Counted from the stretch's first letter, positions 16,618 through 27,491 are shown. The stretch: 64,000 bases of DNA from Falsiroseomonas oleicola (GCF_019029495.1 NZ_JAERQM010000004.1:122197-186196); one strand, 5' to 3'. Made by a program: numbers and translations. Notes: a model not told the origin generated them from the sequence alone.

Positions 16618-17316
16618 GTGAAGCGCTTCTGGAACGAAGCGCGGGTGGCGGAAGGGGAGGATGGCTTCGCCATCCTGCTCGACGGCCGCCCGATGCGCCT
16701 GCCCGGCGGCGGCCCCATCCGCGTCGCTTCCCGCCCCCTGGCGGAGGCGCTGGCGGAGGAATGGCAGCGCGCGGGTGGCGCCAAGGATGGCGAGATGCGG
16801 CCGGACGACGTGCCGCTGACCCGCATCGTCGGCACGGCCATGGAGCGTATCGCCCTGGCCCGGGAGGGCACGGTCGACGCCATCGCTCGCTACGGCGAGA
16901 CCGAGCTTCTGTGCTACCGCGCCGAACATGGTCGCCTCGCCGAATTGCAGGCGGCCGGCTGGGACCCCTGGCTCGCCTGGGCGGCGCGGGACCTGGACGC
17001 GGCGCTGCGCGTCACCGCCGGAATCATGCCCATCACCCAGCCGCCGCAGGCCCTTTCGGCGCTGCGCCGCGCGGTGGCGGCCAAGGGCCTGATCGAATTG
17101 TCGGCCCTTGGCGTCGCGGTGCCGGCGCTGGGCAGCCTGGTGCTCGGCCTGGCCATGGCGGCGGGGCTGGTGACCCCGGCGGAGGCGCATCGCCTTTCCA
17201 CCCTGGAGGAATGTTTCCAGGAGGGGCGCTGGGGCCAGGATGCGGAAGCCGCCGCGCGGCGCGAATCGGCGGCGGCCGATGTGGCGCTGGCCGCCAGGCT
17301 GCTGGCCCTGGCATGA
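16618..17316 (+). CDS. ATP12-family chaperone for F1-ATPase assembly
   Basis: A 232-residue protein of the ATP12 family, found in mitochondria and alphaproteobacteria, where it binds the F1 alpha subunit before assembly. It begins KRFWNEARVAEGEDGFAILLDGRPMRLP, the family N-terminal beta domain, followed by PLAEALAEEWQ, the conserved ETELLCYRAEHGRLAELQ and WDPWLAWA. I take the GTG at 16618 because the family starts at this point and the upstream part of the frame overlaps the previous gene. No ATP synthase genes are in the window. It is coupled to acyP by ATGA. Confidence 0.92.
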   Translation: MKRFWNEARVAEGEDGFAILLDGRPMRLPGGGPIRVASRPLAEALAEEWQRAGGAKDGEMRPDDVPLTRIVGTAMERIALAREGTVDAIARYGETELLCYRAEHGRLAELQAAGWDPWLAWAARDLDAALRVTAGIMPITQPPQALSALRRAVAAKGLIELSALGVAVPALGSLVLGLAMAAGLVTPAEAHRLSTLEECFQEGRWGQDAEAAARRESAAADVALAARLLALA

Positions 17317-17591
17317 CCTTGGCGCTGCTGCTGGCCATCGAGGGCCGGGTGCAGGGCGTGGGCTACCGGGACTGGATGCGGCGGCAGGCCCGCCGATTCG
17401 GTGTGGCGGGCTGGGTGCGCAACCGGCCGGATGGCAGCGTGCAGGCCCTGGTGGCCGGCCCCACCGACTCCGTGCGCCGTCTGATCGCCGCCTGCCATCG
17501 CGGGCCGCTGCTGGCGCGGGTGGCGCGGGTGACGGAAACGCCCGGCGCCGCGCCCGAGACGCTGGATTTCGAGCGCCTCGCGGATGGCTGA
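17313..17591 (+). CDS. acyP: Acylphosphatase
   Basis: A 92-residue acylphosphatase, which hydrolyses acyl phosphates such as acetyl or carbamoyl phosphate. The phosphate-binding loop GRVQGVGYRDW with its catalytic Arg and the catalytic Asn in WVRNRPDGSV are intact; the C-terminal half has the expected beta-alpha-beta pattern. It begins inside the ATP12 stop (ATGA), so the two are made together. Confidence 0.94.
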   Translation: MTLALLLAIEGRVQGVGYRDWMRRQARRFGVAGWVRNRPDGSVQALVAGPTDSVRRLIAACHRGPLLARVARVTETPGAAPETLDFERLADG

Positions 17592-17843
17592 GCCGGTGTT
17601 TCATGCTGCACCGCCAAAAATTCTTGTCGGGTTAGCGATTCTGTCCTAAGAGGCGCGGGTCGGCGGGTGTTTGCCCGCCGCGCCCCGGCCGCGTGAGCGG
17701 GCCCGGCGCCGTCACTCCGAAAGGGGGACCGGGCGCCTGGAGGCCCGGACCGGGGCGCTGCCTTCGCCCGAACAGGGCGCGGCTTTGCGGACAACATCGG
17801 ACCGGCCCCGGCACGCGGGTTGGCCCACCGCCACCCACCGCCC

Positions 17844-17855
17844 GCGATATATCGC
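17844..17855. promoter_or_regulatory. AT-centred palindrome upstream of the helicase
   Basis: GCGATATATCGC is a perfect 12-base palindrome framed by CCC and GGG, lying about 30 bases before the helicase start in an otherwise very GC-rich 294-base leader. It could be an operator or part of a promoter. A related GCGATATCGC sits just before maeB (25048-25057). Both could be chance. Confidence 0.3.
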
Positions 17856-17885
17856 CGGGCGGCATGACCGGACTCGAATAGTTTC

Positions 17886-19286
17886 ATGAGCTTCAGTGAA
17901 CTCGGCCTCGACCCGCGCATCCTTCAGGCGCTGGAACAGGAAGGCTACACCACCCCCACCCCGATCCAGCGCGATGCGATTCCGCATGCCATGGCCGGCC
18001 GCGACATCCTGGGCATCGCCCAGACCGGCACCGGCAAGACGGCCGCCTTCGGCCTGCCGCTGCTGCATCTCCTCGCCGAATCCAAGGGCCGCCCGCCGCG
18101 CGGTGGCTGCCGCGCGCTGATCCTTTCCCCGACCCGCGAACTGGCCAGCCAGATTGCCGACAACCTCAAGATCTACGGCCGCCACCTCGGCCTGACCGTC
18201 TCCGTGATCTTCGGCGGCGTGCCGCATGGCGCGCAGCGGCGGGCGCTGGCGAATGGCATCGACATCCTGGTGGCGACGCCGGGCCGGCTTCAGGACCACC
18301 TGGATGAGGGCTCCGCGCGCCTCGACATGGTGAACGCCCTGGTGCTGGATGAGGCCGACCAGATGCTGGACAAGGGCTTCTGGCCCGCAATTCGGAGAAT
18401 CCTGCCGAAGCTGCCGGCCAAGCGGCACACCATGTTCTTCTCCGCCACCATGCCGGCCGAGGTCGCCAAGCTGTCCGCCGAGATCCTGCGCGATCCGGTG
18501 CGGATCGAGGTGGCGCCGGTGGCGACGACGGCCGAGCGCGTGGCCCAGAAGCTGATCGTCATCGAGCAGGGCCGCAAGCGCGGCAAGCTGGCCGAGCTGC
18601 TGAAGGGCGAGGGCGTGGGCCGCGTGCTGGTCTTCACCCGCACCAAGCACGGCGCCGACCGCGTGGTGAAGAACCTGGAAGCCGACGGCATCGCCGCCAA
18701 CGCCATCCATGGCAACAAGAGCCAGGGCCAGCGGGAACGCGCGCTGTCCGACTTCAAGTCGAACCGCGCCCCGGTGCTGGTCGCCACCGACATCGCCGCC
18801 CGCGGCATCGATGTGGATGGCGTGACGCATGTGATCCAGCACGACATGCCGGACACCCCCGAAGCCTATGTCCACCGCATCGGCCGCACCGCGCGCGCCG
18901 GCGCCAGCGGCATCGCCATCGCCATGTGCGCGCCGGATGAGCGCGAGAAGCTGTGGGCGGTGGAGAAGCTGATCCGCATCTCCATCCCCGCGACCGATGA
19001 GCGCCAGGATGTGAGCGTGCCGATGCACCGCACCGGCGGGCGTCCGGATGCCGTGAAGCCTTCCGGCGGCAATCGCGGCCGCAACAGCCCGTCCCGTGGG
19101 CGCAATGGCGGCGGCGGCGGCCAGGGTCGCGGCGGCCAGGCGCAGGGCGCCCCGCGCGGCGCCGCGCCGAGCGCACCCCGTGGCGGCGACCAGCCGGTGC
19201 GCCGCCCGGCCGCGGCGGCCGCGGGCCAGAAGGACCGCAGCTGGCGCGAAGGCGATTTCCGGGACGGCGCCGCCCGCGGGCGATAA
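17886..19286 (+). CDS. DEAD-box ATP-dependent RNA helicase, RhlE-like
   Basis: A 466-residue RNA helicase with every core motif: Q motif before GYTTPTPIQ, motif I AQTGTGKT, Ia PTRELA, GG and TPGR, motif II DEADQ, motif III SAT, then IV VLVFTRTK, V ARGIDVDGV and VI HRIGRTARAG. After residue ~385 a basic, glycine-rich tail (many RG and GG pairs) provides non-specific RNA binding. Such helicases remodel ribosomal or mRNA structure, often in the cold. The 294-base leader before it is long and structured, which would suit post-transcriptional control. A second DEAD-box gene lies at 49595. Confidence 0.95.
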   Translation: MSFSELGLDPRILQALEQEGYTTPTPIQRDAIPHAMAGRDILGIAQTGTGKTAAFGLPLLHLLAESKGRPPRGGCRALILSPTRELASQIADNLKIYGRHLGLTVSVIFGGVPHGAQRRALANGIDILVATPGRLQDHLDEGSARLDMVNALVLDEADQMLDKGFWPAIRRILPKLPAKRHTMFFSATMPAEVAKLSAEILRDPVRIEVAPVATTAERVAQKLIVIEQGRKRGKLAELLKGEGVGRVLVFTRTKHGADRVVKNLEADGIAANAIHGNKSQGQRERALSDFKSNRAPVLVATDIAARGIDVDGVTHVIQHDMPDTPEAYVHRIGRTARAGASGIAIAMCAPDEREKLWAVEKLIRISIPATDERQDVSVPMHRTGGRPDAVKPSGGNRGRNSPSRGRNGGGGGQGRGGQAQGAPRGAAPSAPRGGDQPVRRPAAAAAGQKDRSWREGDFRDGAARGR

Positions 19287-19298
19287 GGGTTTTCGGCC

Positions 19299-19481
19299 AT
19301 GCGCGAAACGGTGCTGATGAAGGGTGAGATGGCCACACGGGTCATCGTCACCACCGAAGCGGGAACCGAAGTGCTGGATGAGGAAGACGAGGTGCTGGAG
19401 TCCTACCCGGACGACCAGCACGCGACGGTCCTGGCCCGGTTTCTGGGGCAGGGGTGGGAGGTGGAGGAGGACGGGCCTTAG
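19299..19481 (+). CDS. Small acidic hypothetical protein
   Basis: A 60-residue, strongly acidic ORF (VLDEEDEVLESYPDD core) following the helicase by 12 bases, so probably in the same message. It has no recognisable family. The true start could be the ATG at 19317 or 19329, since GATGAAGGGTGAG holds a ribosome-site-like sequence. Its end overlaps the end of the convergent LRR gene by four bases. Confidence 0.55.
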   Translation: MRETVLMKGEMATRVIVTTEAGTEVLDEEDEVLESYPDDQHATVLARFLGQGWEVEEDGP

Positions 19482-20776
19482 CGGGGTAGGAGGGGGCGTG
19501 AGTAATTTGCTCCCTTTCCATACGCACGCATTCGTTCGAGTTCTTCTGGTGGCATATTGGTGGTCTGGACACCGGCCAGTGGCGGGGGAATTCCGTCCGC
19601 AATGCGGTAGACCTTGCTATTCCAATGCACGCTAAGCTTTATTAATCCGGCTAGCGGTGAAAGATCGGAAATCGTTGTTCCGTTGATGTCGAGGACCCGC
19701 AAATTGACGAGTCCAGACAGTGGCGATAGGTCCGTAACGTTCGTGCGGTGAAGATGAAGTCCCCGTAGGCTTGTGACTTTCGCTAGGGGCGATAAATCGG
19801 CGATTCCGGTACTGTTGAGATCAAGGTGCTGCAAATTTTCTAATGGTGCGAGGGGCGGTAACTCGGCGATTTTTGTTCCGTTTAGATCGAGCGCCGCCAG
19901 GCCGCTTAGCCCCATTAGGGGCGTAATATCAATAACGCCAGTACTATTTAGGTGCAGACGCGCTAGCTTCTTGAGATTAGCTAGTGGCGAAAGCTCCCGT
20001 ACTTTAGTCCAGTTGAGATCGAGCCACTCCAAATTGGTAAGGTGCGATAACGGCGACAAATCGGTAACTTCAGTCGATCTGAGCTCAAGTCTCAGAAGTC
20101 TGGCTAAACCTGATAGTGGCGATAAGTCAGCCACTTTTGTGCGATTAAGGAAGAGAGATTTCAGATTATTTAATTTCGATATTGAGGAAAGGTCCGCCAC
20201 CTCGGTGTCATTCAAGCGCAAATCCGTCAATTTGGCGAGGGATGAGAGTGGTGATAATTCTGATATTTTTGTGCGATTGAGGTGAAGTCCTCTCAGATTA
20301 ATTAACCCTGAGATAGGCAGCAAGTCCATCACCTTGGTGCGGTTGAGAGCCAGTGTCTGCAGTTTGGTAAGCGTCGATAATGGTGATAGATCGCTCAAAT
20401 TAGTGTCGTGTAGATTAAGAATAAGGGCAAGATCGACGTATTCTCTAGGTGGGGCTCGGCCAGCCAAAATCATATCCCTGATGCGATGCATGTCGAATTC
20501 GCACACATCCCGGAATTTGGTGCCTGCTAGGTTGGCGTTATCGAACTTCGATTTTTTCAGGCCGCGGGCGTTGCGAAAATCCGCATGCCTGAGGTCGGCA
20601 TCCGTAAAATCATATTCGGAGAGATCGTCATGGCCGAAATCCACATTCCGTAGGTCGGCACCGCGAAAATCACGTCTAGGATTCAGTCCGGCAATCCGCA
20701 CAAGTTTGCTGAAGCTAATGGTGTCGGCGTGCGCCACCGCGGCCAGCCGGCGCATAAAACCCCGCGAAAAACTCAT
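19478..20776 (-). CDS. Pentapeptide-repeat plus leucine-rich-repeat protein
   Basis: A 432-residue protein of two repeat types. Residues ~36-90 form pentapeptide-like repeats (DFRGADLRNVDF, DLSEYDF, DLRHADF, ANLAGTKF). Residues ~118-385 contain about twelve 22-residue leucine-rich repeats of the internalin/microbial type, consensus LSPLSxLxxLxxLxLNxTxVxD. No signal peptide or membrane helix is seen, so it is probably cytosolic. The gene is clearly lower in GC than its neighbours, with AT-ending codons common, which indicates transfer. It overlaps the upstream HTH gene by ATGA. Such repeat proteins recognise other proteins; the partner is unknown. It could be the sensor or adaptor of an immune-like module. 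Confidence 0.85.
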   Translation of the reverse strand: MSFSRGFMRRLAAVAHADTISFSKLVRIAGLNPRRDFRGADLRNVDFGHDDLSEYDFTDADLRHADFRNARGLKKSKFDNANLAGTKFRDVCEFDMHRIRDMILAGRAPPREYVDLALILNLHDTNLSDLSPLSTLTKLQTLALNRTKVMDLLPISGLINLRGLHLNRTKISELSPLSSLAKLTDLRLNDTEVADLSSISKLNNLKSLFLNRTKVADLSPLSGLARLLRLELRSTEVTDLSPLSHLTNLEWLDLNWTKVRELSPLANLKKLARLHLNSTGVIDITPLMGLSGLAALDLNGTKIAELPPLAPLENLQHLDLNSTGIADLSPLAKVTSLRGLHLHRTNVTDLSPLSGLVNLRVLDINGTTISDLSPLAGLIKLSVHWNSKVYRIADGIPPPLAGVQTTNMPPEELERMRAYGKGANYSRPLLPR

Positions 20777-21702
20777 GTTCTGGGGCGCATTCGGAGCTTT
20801 GCCTTCTGTAGCACCGCCCTCCCCAGTTGGTCACGTTCCAATGCTGAGAAGATCAAGGCATCCAGCACAGCTTGCTTGGCCGGCGAATCCACTGCGTGGA
20901 TTGAAGCGTTGCCTTCAGCATCTAGCGGCGTTACCACGAAGCTGCGGCGCGGCACGCTTAGGCGTACCGTTACTGCCGTCTCCGTCTCCGCCTCCGTTGC
21001 ATCAGCAGTGCTGGTCAGTACGGCGAGGTGATGACCGCCAAGCACTTCACCTTCAAGATAACCAGCTTCGTTACCATTCTGCGTCCGCGCCAACGGCCCA
21101 ACTACTCGCAATCCGCCCGGTGCCTCTCGCAAATTCTCATGCGCCTCCCGCACCCCGACAAGGGAGCCATCGGTGACTAGATTCGCCGGGACGTCCACCG
21201 AGAGGAAAGCCTCGCGTAAGGCCAGAAGAACAGGGGGCTTGACCGACTCATCCGCCCGCGCACCAACTACCAGCCGCGCGCGCAGATAATATCCGCCCGC
21301 ATTGTCCGCCTGCGGTGTCAGCAACTCCAGTTCGGCCAGTTCGGTGAAGGGTTGCGGATTATCACGCGGCCAATCGGCGGCGAACTGAGGCGGTTGTTCG
21401 GCGCCATTGGCCTCTGCGTGCTTCCAGGCTGCTAGGAATGCCTTTTTCGCCGCCTTGTGCGTCTCGTCCAGCCCGAACAGCTCGCGGGCCATGCTGGTTA
21501 CCAGATCGAATGGAGGAAGGGTCTGGCCCTTCCGGTAGTTGTATAGAACTCGGACATCGCTGATTCCGGTTAGTTCGGCGAAACGGTCCATCGACCATTT
21601 GGGTAAGGCTTCCCGTGCGCCGGATGCCGGCCTCGTCCCTGCCTCCAGATGGCCATTGAGAAGCTTGCCGAAGGCAACGCGTGCCGGCGATGGCAGTCGC
21701 AT
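20773..21702 (-). CDS. HTH-domain protein of unknown function, partner of the LRR gene
   Basis: A 309-residue protein. Residues ~8-80 (FGKLLNGHLEAGTRP, then WSMDRFAELTGISDVRVLYNYRKGQTLPP and ARELFGLDE) look like an XRE-type helix-turn-helix with an odd extra N-terminal helix. I recall this LLNxHLxxGTRP-HTH module at the front of bacterial signalling or conflict proteins, but cannot verify it here. Residues ~120-300 are beta-rich and unrecognised. First gene of a two-gene unit, ending inside the LRR start (ATGA). Composition is intermediate between the LRR gene and the core genome. It may be a regulator of the pair or a sensor working with the LRR protein. Confidence 0.75.
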   Translation of the reverse strand: MRLPSPARVAFGKLLNGHLEAGTRPASGAREALPKWSMDRFAELTGISDVRVLYNYRKGQTLPPFDLVTSMARELFGLDETHKAAKKAFLAAWKHAEANGAEQPPQFAADWPRDNPQPFTELAELELLTPQADNAGGYYLRARLVVGARADESVKPPVLLALREAFLSVDVPANLVTDGSLVGVREAHENLREAPGGLRVVGPLARTQNGNEAGYLEGEVLGGHHLAVLTSTADATEAETETAVTVRLSVPRRSFVVTPLDAEGNASIHAVDSPAKQAVLDALIFSALERDQLGRAVLQKAKLRMRPRT

Positions 21703-21780
21703 TAGCAGGATGCCTTTCGGAAATGCGCCGGCGCACCGCTTTGTCCGAGGCGCAGCCTGTCATTTTCCGGCGCATCCATC

Positions 21781-21812
21781 AGAGAAAGGAGGCCCACTTC
21801 AAAGGGCCTCCT
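21781..21812 (-). terminator. Intrinsic terminator downstream of lipB
   Basis: A perfect 9-bp stem (AGGAGGCCC with GGGCCTCCT, loop of eight) is followed on the minus strand by TTTCTCT. It would end lipB transcription before the HTH/LRR unit, so that unit must have its own promoter in 21703-21780. Confidence 0.65.
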
Positions 21813-21813
21813 G

Positions 21814-21963
21814 ATGTTCGACATCGTCGTCTACCTCCTCGTCTCCGCTTCTTATGGCCAGCTCGCCCATGAGGCGAATCGGCGCCGCCATCCCTGCCTC
21901 GGCTATTTTAGCCTGTCGCTTCTCTATGCCGTGCTCGCAGGTAAGAAGGGTATCCTTGGATGA
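21814..21963 (+). CDS. Possible small membrane protein or gene remnant, 49 residues
   Basis: An ORF beginning MFDIVVYLLVSASYGQLAHE, with two apolar stretches (residues 4-13 and 30-45) around a basic loop. It fills the gap between the terminator hairpin and the lipB stop. The 3' arm of the hairpin ends directly before its ATG and there is no convincing free ribosome site, so it may be a remnant or chance. Confidence 0.25.
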   Translation: MFDIVVYLLVSASYGQLAHEANRRRHPCLGYFSLSLLYAVLAGKKGILG

Positions 21964-21973
21964 TGTGGCTTGC

Positions 21974-22645
21974 CTACCCGAACACCTCGCCCCAGGCACT
22001 CATCAGCGCCGCATCGGCGTCCTCCATCGTCGCCAGCACGCCCAGCCGGTGCAGGCTGGTCACGCCGTGCTCGGCGATGCCGCAGGGGACGATGCCCGCA
22101 AAATGGCTCAGCTCCGGGTCGACGTTCAGCGAAACGCCGTGCCAGGACACCCAGCGGGTCACGCGCACGCCGATGGCGCCGATCTTCTCCTCCGTGCCGC
22201 GGGCGCGGTCGGCGACCCAGATGCCGATTCGGCCATTGCGGCGCTCGCCCTTGATGTTGAAGCGGTCCAGCGTGCGGATCAGCCATTCCTCCAACCCGCG
22301 CACGTAATCCCGCACGTCGCGGGCGCGGACGCTGCCGTGTTCGCGGGTCAGGTCCAGCATCACATAGCCGGTGCGCTGGCCGGGGCCGTGATAGGTCCAT
22401 TGCCCGCCGCGCCCGGCGGCCACCGCCGGGAAGCGATGGTCCAGCAGATCCTCCGGCCTGGCGGAGGTGCCGGCGGTGTAGGTGGGCTCATGCTCCACCA
22501 GCCACACGGCCTCCGCCGCCGTGCCGGCGCGGATGGCGGCGACGCGTTCGGCCATCGCCTCCAGCGCCGGCGCATAGGGCAAGCGGCCCGGGGCGATGGA
22601 CCATTCAAGGGAAGCGGGAAGGGGCGTTGTCGGGTGCGATGTCAT
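21974..22645 (-). CDS. lipB: Octanoyltransferase LipB
   Basis: LipB moves octanoyl from acyl carrier protein to the lipoyl domains of 2-oxoacid dehydrogenases and the glycine cleavage H protein. The 223-residue protein has the family opening, [22 protein letters not shown] with the conserved Lys/His environment, and the catalytic Cys in [15 protein letters not shown]. Length and motifs are normal. LipA is not in the window. tRNA-Leu lies 28 bases upstream on the opposite strand. Confidence 0.95.
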   Translation of the reverse strand: MTSHPTTPLPASLEWSIAPGRLPYAPALEAMAERVAAIRAGTAAEAVWLVEHEPTYTAGTSARPEDLLDHRFPAVAAGRGGQWTYHGPGQRTGYVMLDLTREHGSVRARDVRDYVRGLEEWLIRTLDRFNIKGERRNGRIGIWVADRARGTEEKIGAIGVRVTRWVSWHGVSLNVDPELSHFAGIVPCGIAEHGVTSLHRLGVLATMEDADAALMSAWGEVFG

Positions 22646-22672
22646 CGGCTATAGGCGCGCTCTACCCGATAT

Positions 22673-22758
22673 GCGGTCGTGGCGGAATGGTAGACGCGCC
22701 AGCTTGAGGTGCTGGTGGGGGCAACCCCGTGGAAGTTCGAATCTTCTCGACCGCACCA
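22673..22758 (+). tRNA. tRNA-Leu(GAG)
   Basis: A class II cloverleaf: acceptor GCGGTCG/CGACCGC, anticodon stem CCAGC/GCTGG, loop TTGAGGT with anticodon GAG at 22706-22708, variable arm TGGGGGCAACCCCG, T arm AGTTCGAATCT, and encoded CCA at 22756-22758. It reads leucine CUC/CUU. Confidence 0.96.
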
Positions 22759-22806
22759 TCCTCCATCGCCCCCGGTGGCCAGCGCCAAGGCGCGGCATTT
22801 CCAGCT

Positions 22807-23466
22807 TCAGTGAAGGCACAGGGGCGGAGGCTCCAAGGCGGGGCGCCCGCCCAGGATGCAATCCGGCGGGCCACGTTCCACACCGATGACCCGCGCGGCA
22901 TGCGGCCCTGTCCGGGGCCGCAACCGCATGCGGCCGCGCCGGCCGGGAATCGGGCAGGTGGCGTCCAGGGTGAAATACGCCGGCGCCGGGCCGCCGGGCC
23001 GCAACGCGCATTCCATCACCAGGTCGCCCGTGGCGGGCAGGGTGCCCGCCATCCGGAAGCCCATCTTGCGGTACAGCGCCAGGGCGCCCTCATTCCCCGG
23101 CACCACGATCAGCCTGACCCGCCGGCAGGCCGGCATGCTGGCGAGCCCTGCCATGATCCGCGCCAGGATGGCGCGACCCAGGCCGCGGCCCTGATGCGCC
23201 CGGGCCAGGATGAACCAGCCGAGCCACCAGCAGGTGGCGTCGCGCGGATCGGGGTGGATGACGTAGAAGCCGATCATGCGGCCCTCGGCCTGGATGCCGA
23301 TCAGCGAATGCGCCGCGCCGCCGCGAACCGTCGTCAGGATGTCCGAAAGCGGGCCGAGGTAGTCGTCGACCTGGTCTGCATCCAGGTCCATGGCATGGAC
23401 GATCTCCAGATCAGCCTTGGAGATCGGGCGGTAGCGAAGGGCCTGCCGGGCCCGAAGGGAAGACAT
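22807..23466 (-). CDS. GNAT-family N-acetyltransferase with C-terminal tail
   Basis: A 219-residue acetyltransferase. The acetyl-CoA pyrophosphate-binding motif A reads HQGRGLGRAILARIM (Q/RxxGxG/A), followed by VRLIVVPGNEGALALYRKMGF, the usual motif B. The GNAT fold ends near residue 155; the remaining ~60 residues are rich in Arg, Gly and Pro and resemble no domain. AGGA lies five bases before the ATG. Acceptor unknown. Confidence 0.85.
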   Translation of the reverse strand: MSSLRARQALRYRPISKADLEIVHAMDLDADQVDDYLGPLSDILTTVRGGAAHSLIGIQAEGRMIGFYVIHPDPRDATCWWLGWFILARAHQGRGLGRAILARIMAGLASMPACRRVRLIVVPGNEGALALYRKMGFRMAGTLPATGDLVMECALRPGGPAPAYFTLDATCPIPGRRGRMRLRPRTGPHAARVIGVERGPPDCILGGRPALEPPPLCLH

Positions 23467-23634
23467 GTGATCCTGCTATACTGTGTCGGCGGAGGATGAG
23501 GGTCCTGGCGCGGATGGAATTTCCCTCCACCGCCCCGGCCGCTCTCCCCTGTCGTGGACAATAGATGGCACCGGCCCTGGCCAAGGCAAATCAGCCCTGG
23601 CCGGCGGGTCATGTGACAGATGTGATATTTCTTG

Positions 23635-23666
23635 AAAAAGACCTGGGGCCCGGGAAATCGGCCCAG
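23635..23666 (-). terminator. Intrinsic terminator of the 24.9-23.7 kb operon
   Basis: On the minus strand CTGGGCC pairs with GGCCCCAG (one bulge) and is followed by GTCTTTTTC. It lies 59 bases past the stop of the membrane-protein gene and is the best rho-independent terminator in the window. Confidence 0.7.
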
Positions 23667-23724
23667 TTTACTTCGCGGTGCCGGTGTTCGGCTTTGAGGG
23701 TTCGCGCCGAAAAAATATTTCTTC

Positions 23725-24564
23725 CTATCCGGCAGGTCGGGTTGGATCTGGAGGCGGGGCGAGGATGGAGCGCTCCAGCTCGTCGAAGGTGCAGTTGAGC
23801 GTCTCTTCGCCAAAGGCGGTGAGGAAGTCGTAGCCGATCATCGCGTATTTCACGTCGTTCGACAGGGCGACCAGCGTCTGGTCCTTCAGCATCGCCTCGA
23901 TGGTATCGGACAACCGCTTGCGTTCCGCCGCATCCATGGTCTGGAAGGCCAGCAGCGCGGCCTTGAGATGTGGCGCGGCCTTGGCAAAGGGATGCGGGGC
24001 GAAGCGCCGGGCCAGGCCATTGACCAAGGCGATGCGCCGTTCCGCACGCCGACGGTCCACATCGCGGTTCACGGCCGCGAGCAGCGAATCCACCACGAAG
24101 GCCGGCCCCACCTCCACATCCGTGCCGCCCGGCTGGCGAAGCGTCAGCAGCTTGGAGCGCAGCACCACCATGGCGCCGAAGCCCGCGAGCAGCGTGCGCG
24201 TCACGCCATCCGTGGGCGCGGACAGTGCTTCCCGGTAGTTCTCCAGCAGGAACAACGCCGTCACGGCGGCCAAGGCATTGGCGCCGATGAAGGTCATGCC
24301 GGGCGGACTCTTGGCGACCAGCCAGGGCTCGTCGCGGTAGCGGGAGACGAGTTCGGCAAAGCCCACCACGCCGCCGATGGTTGCCACCACCAGGTAGCGC
24401 CACAGGATGGTCTCGGGCGGCCAGCCACGTGCTTCCAGGTGCGCCTGGGTCCAGGGCAGGGCGAAGACCAGCGCCAGCAGCGCGATGATGGCCAACCAGA
24501 CCGGGGCGTTGCACAGCCGGTCCAGCCGGCGCGCGGTGGCCGGCGACAGGGGGTCGGCGGCCAT
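23725..24564 (-). CDS. Hypothetical membrane protein with cytosolic C-terminal domain
   Basis: A 279-residue protein with three predicted membrane helices: residues ~22-42 (VWLAIIALLALVFALP), 55-75 and 93-111, plus a weaker one near 122-138. The second half is soluble and helical (DRRRAERRIALVNGLARR ... ILAPPPDPTRPAG). I do not recognise a family. It follows the 128-residue gene by 16 bases and ends at a good terminator, so these two genes form a complete operon. A role as a membrane sensor or anchor is a guess. Confidence 0.7.
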   Translation of the reverse strand: MAADPLSPATARRLDRLCNAPVWLAIIALLALVFALPWTQAHLEARGWPPETILWRYLVVATIGGVVGFAELVSRYRDEPWLVAKSPPGMTFIGANALAAVTALFLLENYREALSAPTDGVTRTLLAGFGAMVVLRSKLLTLRQPGGTDVEVGPAFVVDSLLAAVNRDVDRRRAERRIALVNGLARRFAPHPFAKAAPHLKAALLAFQTMDAAERKRLSDTIEAMLKDQTLVALSNDVKYAMIGYDFLTAFGEETLNCTFDELERSILAPPPDPTRPAG

Positions 24565-24580
24565 GGTCGATCCGCCCCGC

Positions 24581-24967
24581 TCAGCCGGCCAGGATCTGGC
24601 CGGCCCTGGTCAGGCCGTAGAGATGGTCGCCGCCGCGCGTGTCACGCTCCGCCAGTTCCAGGGCGCCGCGCCGTTCCAGCTCCGCCAAAGCGGTGCGCAG
24701 CACGTCATAATCGAAGTTCGGGTCCCCTGCCGCCAGCACGTCCCGAACCAGGCTCATACGGGCCTGCTGCCGCTGCTCCTGGGCCAGGATCTGCAGCACC
24801 GGGCGACCATAGCGCAGATAGGCCCCCTCCTGCTCGGCGGTCGGTAGCCTGACCGTCGCGTTGCCCACCGTGATGCTGAGCGGCGCAATAGTCTGCTCCG
24901 GTGCCGAACTGCTCTTGCCGAACAGGTCGAGGCTCCACAGCACGTCCTTGCCGGCCTTCATCATCAC
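24581..24967 (-). CDS. Hypothetical protein, winged-helix-like C terminus
   Basis: A 128-residue protein. The second half (LRTALAELERRGALELAERD ... HLYGLTRAGQILAG) has the helix plus beta-wing layout of winged-helix proteins with a typical LTxxG ending, but no family is recognised and the first half is beta-rich. First gene of a two-gene operon with the membrane protein at 23725; divergent from maeB. The start may be any of three ATG codons at 24967-24961. Confidence 0.6.
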   Translation of the reverse strand: MMMKAGKDVLWSLDLFGKSSSAPEQTIAPLSITVGNATVRLPTAEQEGAYLRYGRPVLQILAQEQRQQARMSLVRDVLAAGDPNFDYDVLRTALAELERRGALELAERDTRGGDHLYGLTRAGQILAG

Positions 24968-25081
24968 CCGAAACCCTTGTCCCGCAGAAAGCCTAGCACC
25001 GCGCCGCCGCGCGCGGCCAGCGCAACCGCCACGGGTCGCGGCGCGGCGCGATATCGCCTATAGCAGGTGCCGGAGGTGGCA

Positions 25082-27361
<2,280 letters not shown>

Positions 27362-27491
27362 GGGCGCCGCCCGTGGCCGCCGACAGGCGGGGCGGGATTG
27401 ATGCAGATCAGGGAAGCGGCCGGGGCCGTGGCGCAAATTCCGGGAACGTTCCGAGCGGCGGCGGGTCGCCCGGGCGTCAGGAGGATTTCGC

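Noticed and set aside
19640..20440. A tandem DNA repeat with 66-base period
   Set aside because: It reflects the 22-residue leucine-rich repeats of the encoded protein and is strongly diverged at DNA level.
19478..22758. A tRNA-integrated genomic island ending at tRNA-Leu
   Set aside because: The insert is near tRNA-Leu, but lipB with core-like composition lies between, and no integrase or repeat of the tRNA 3' end was seen on the other side.
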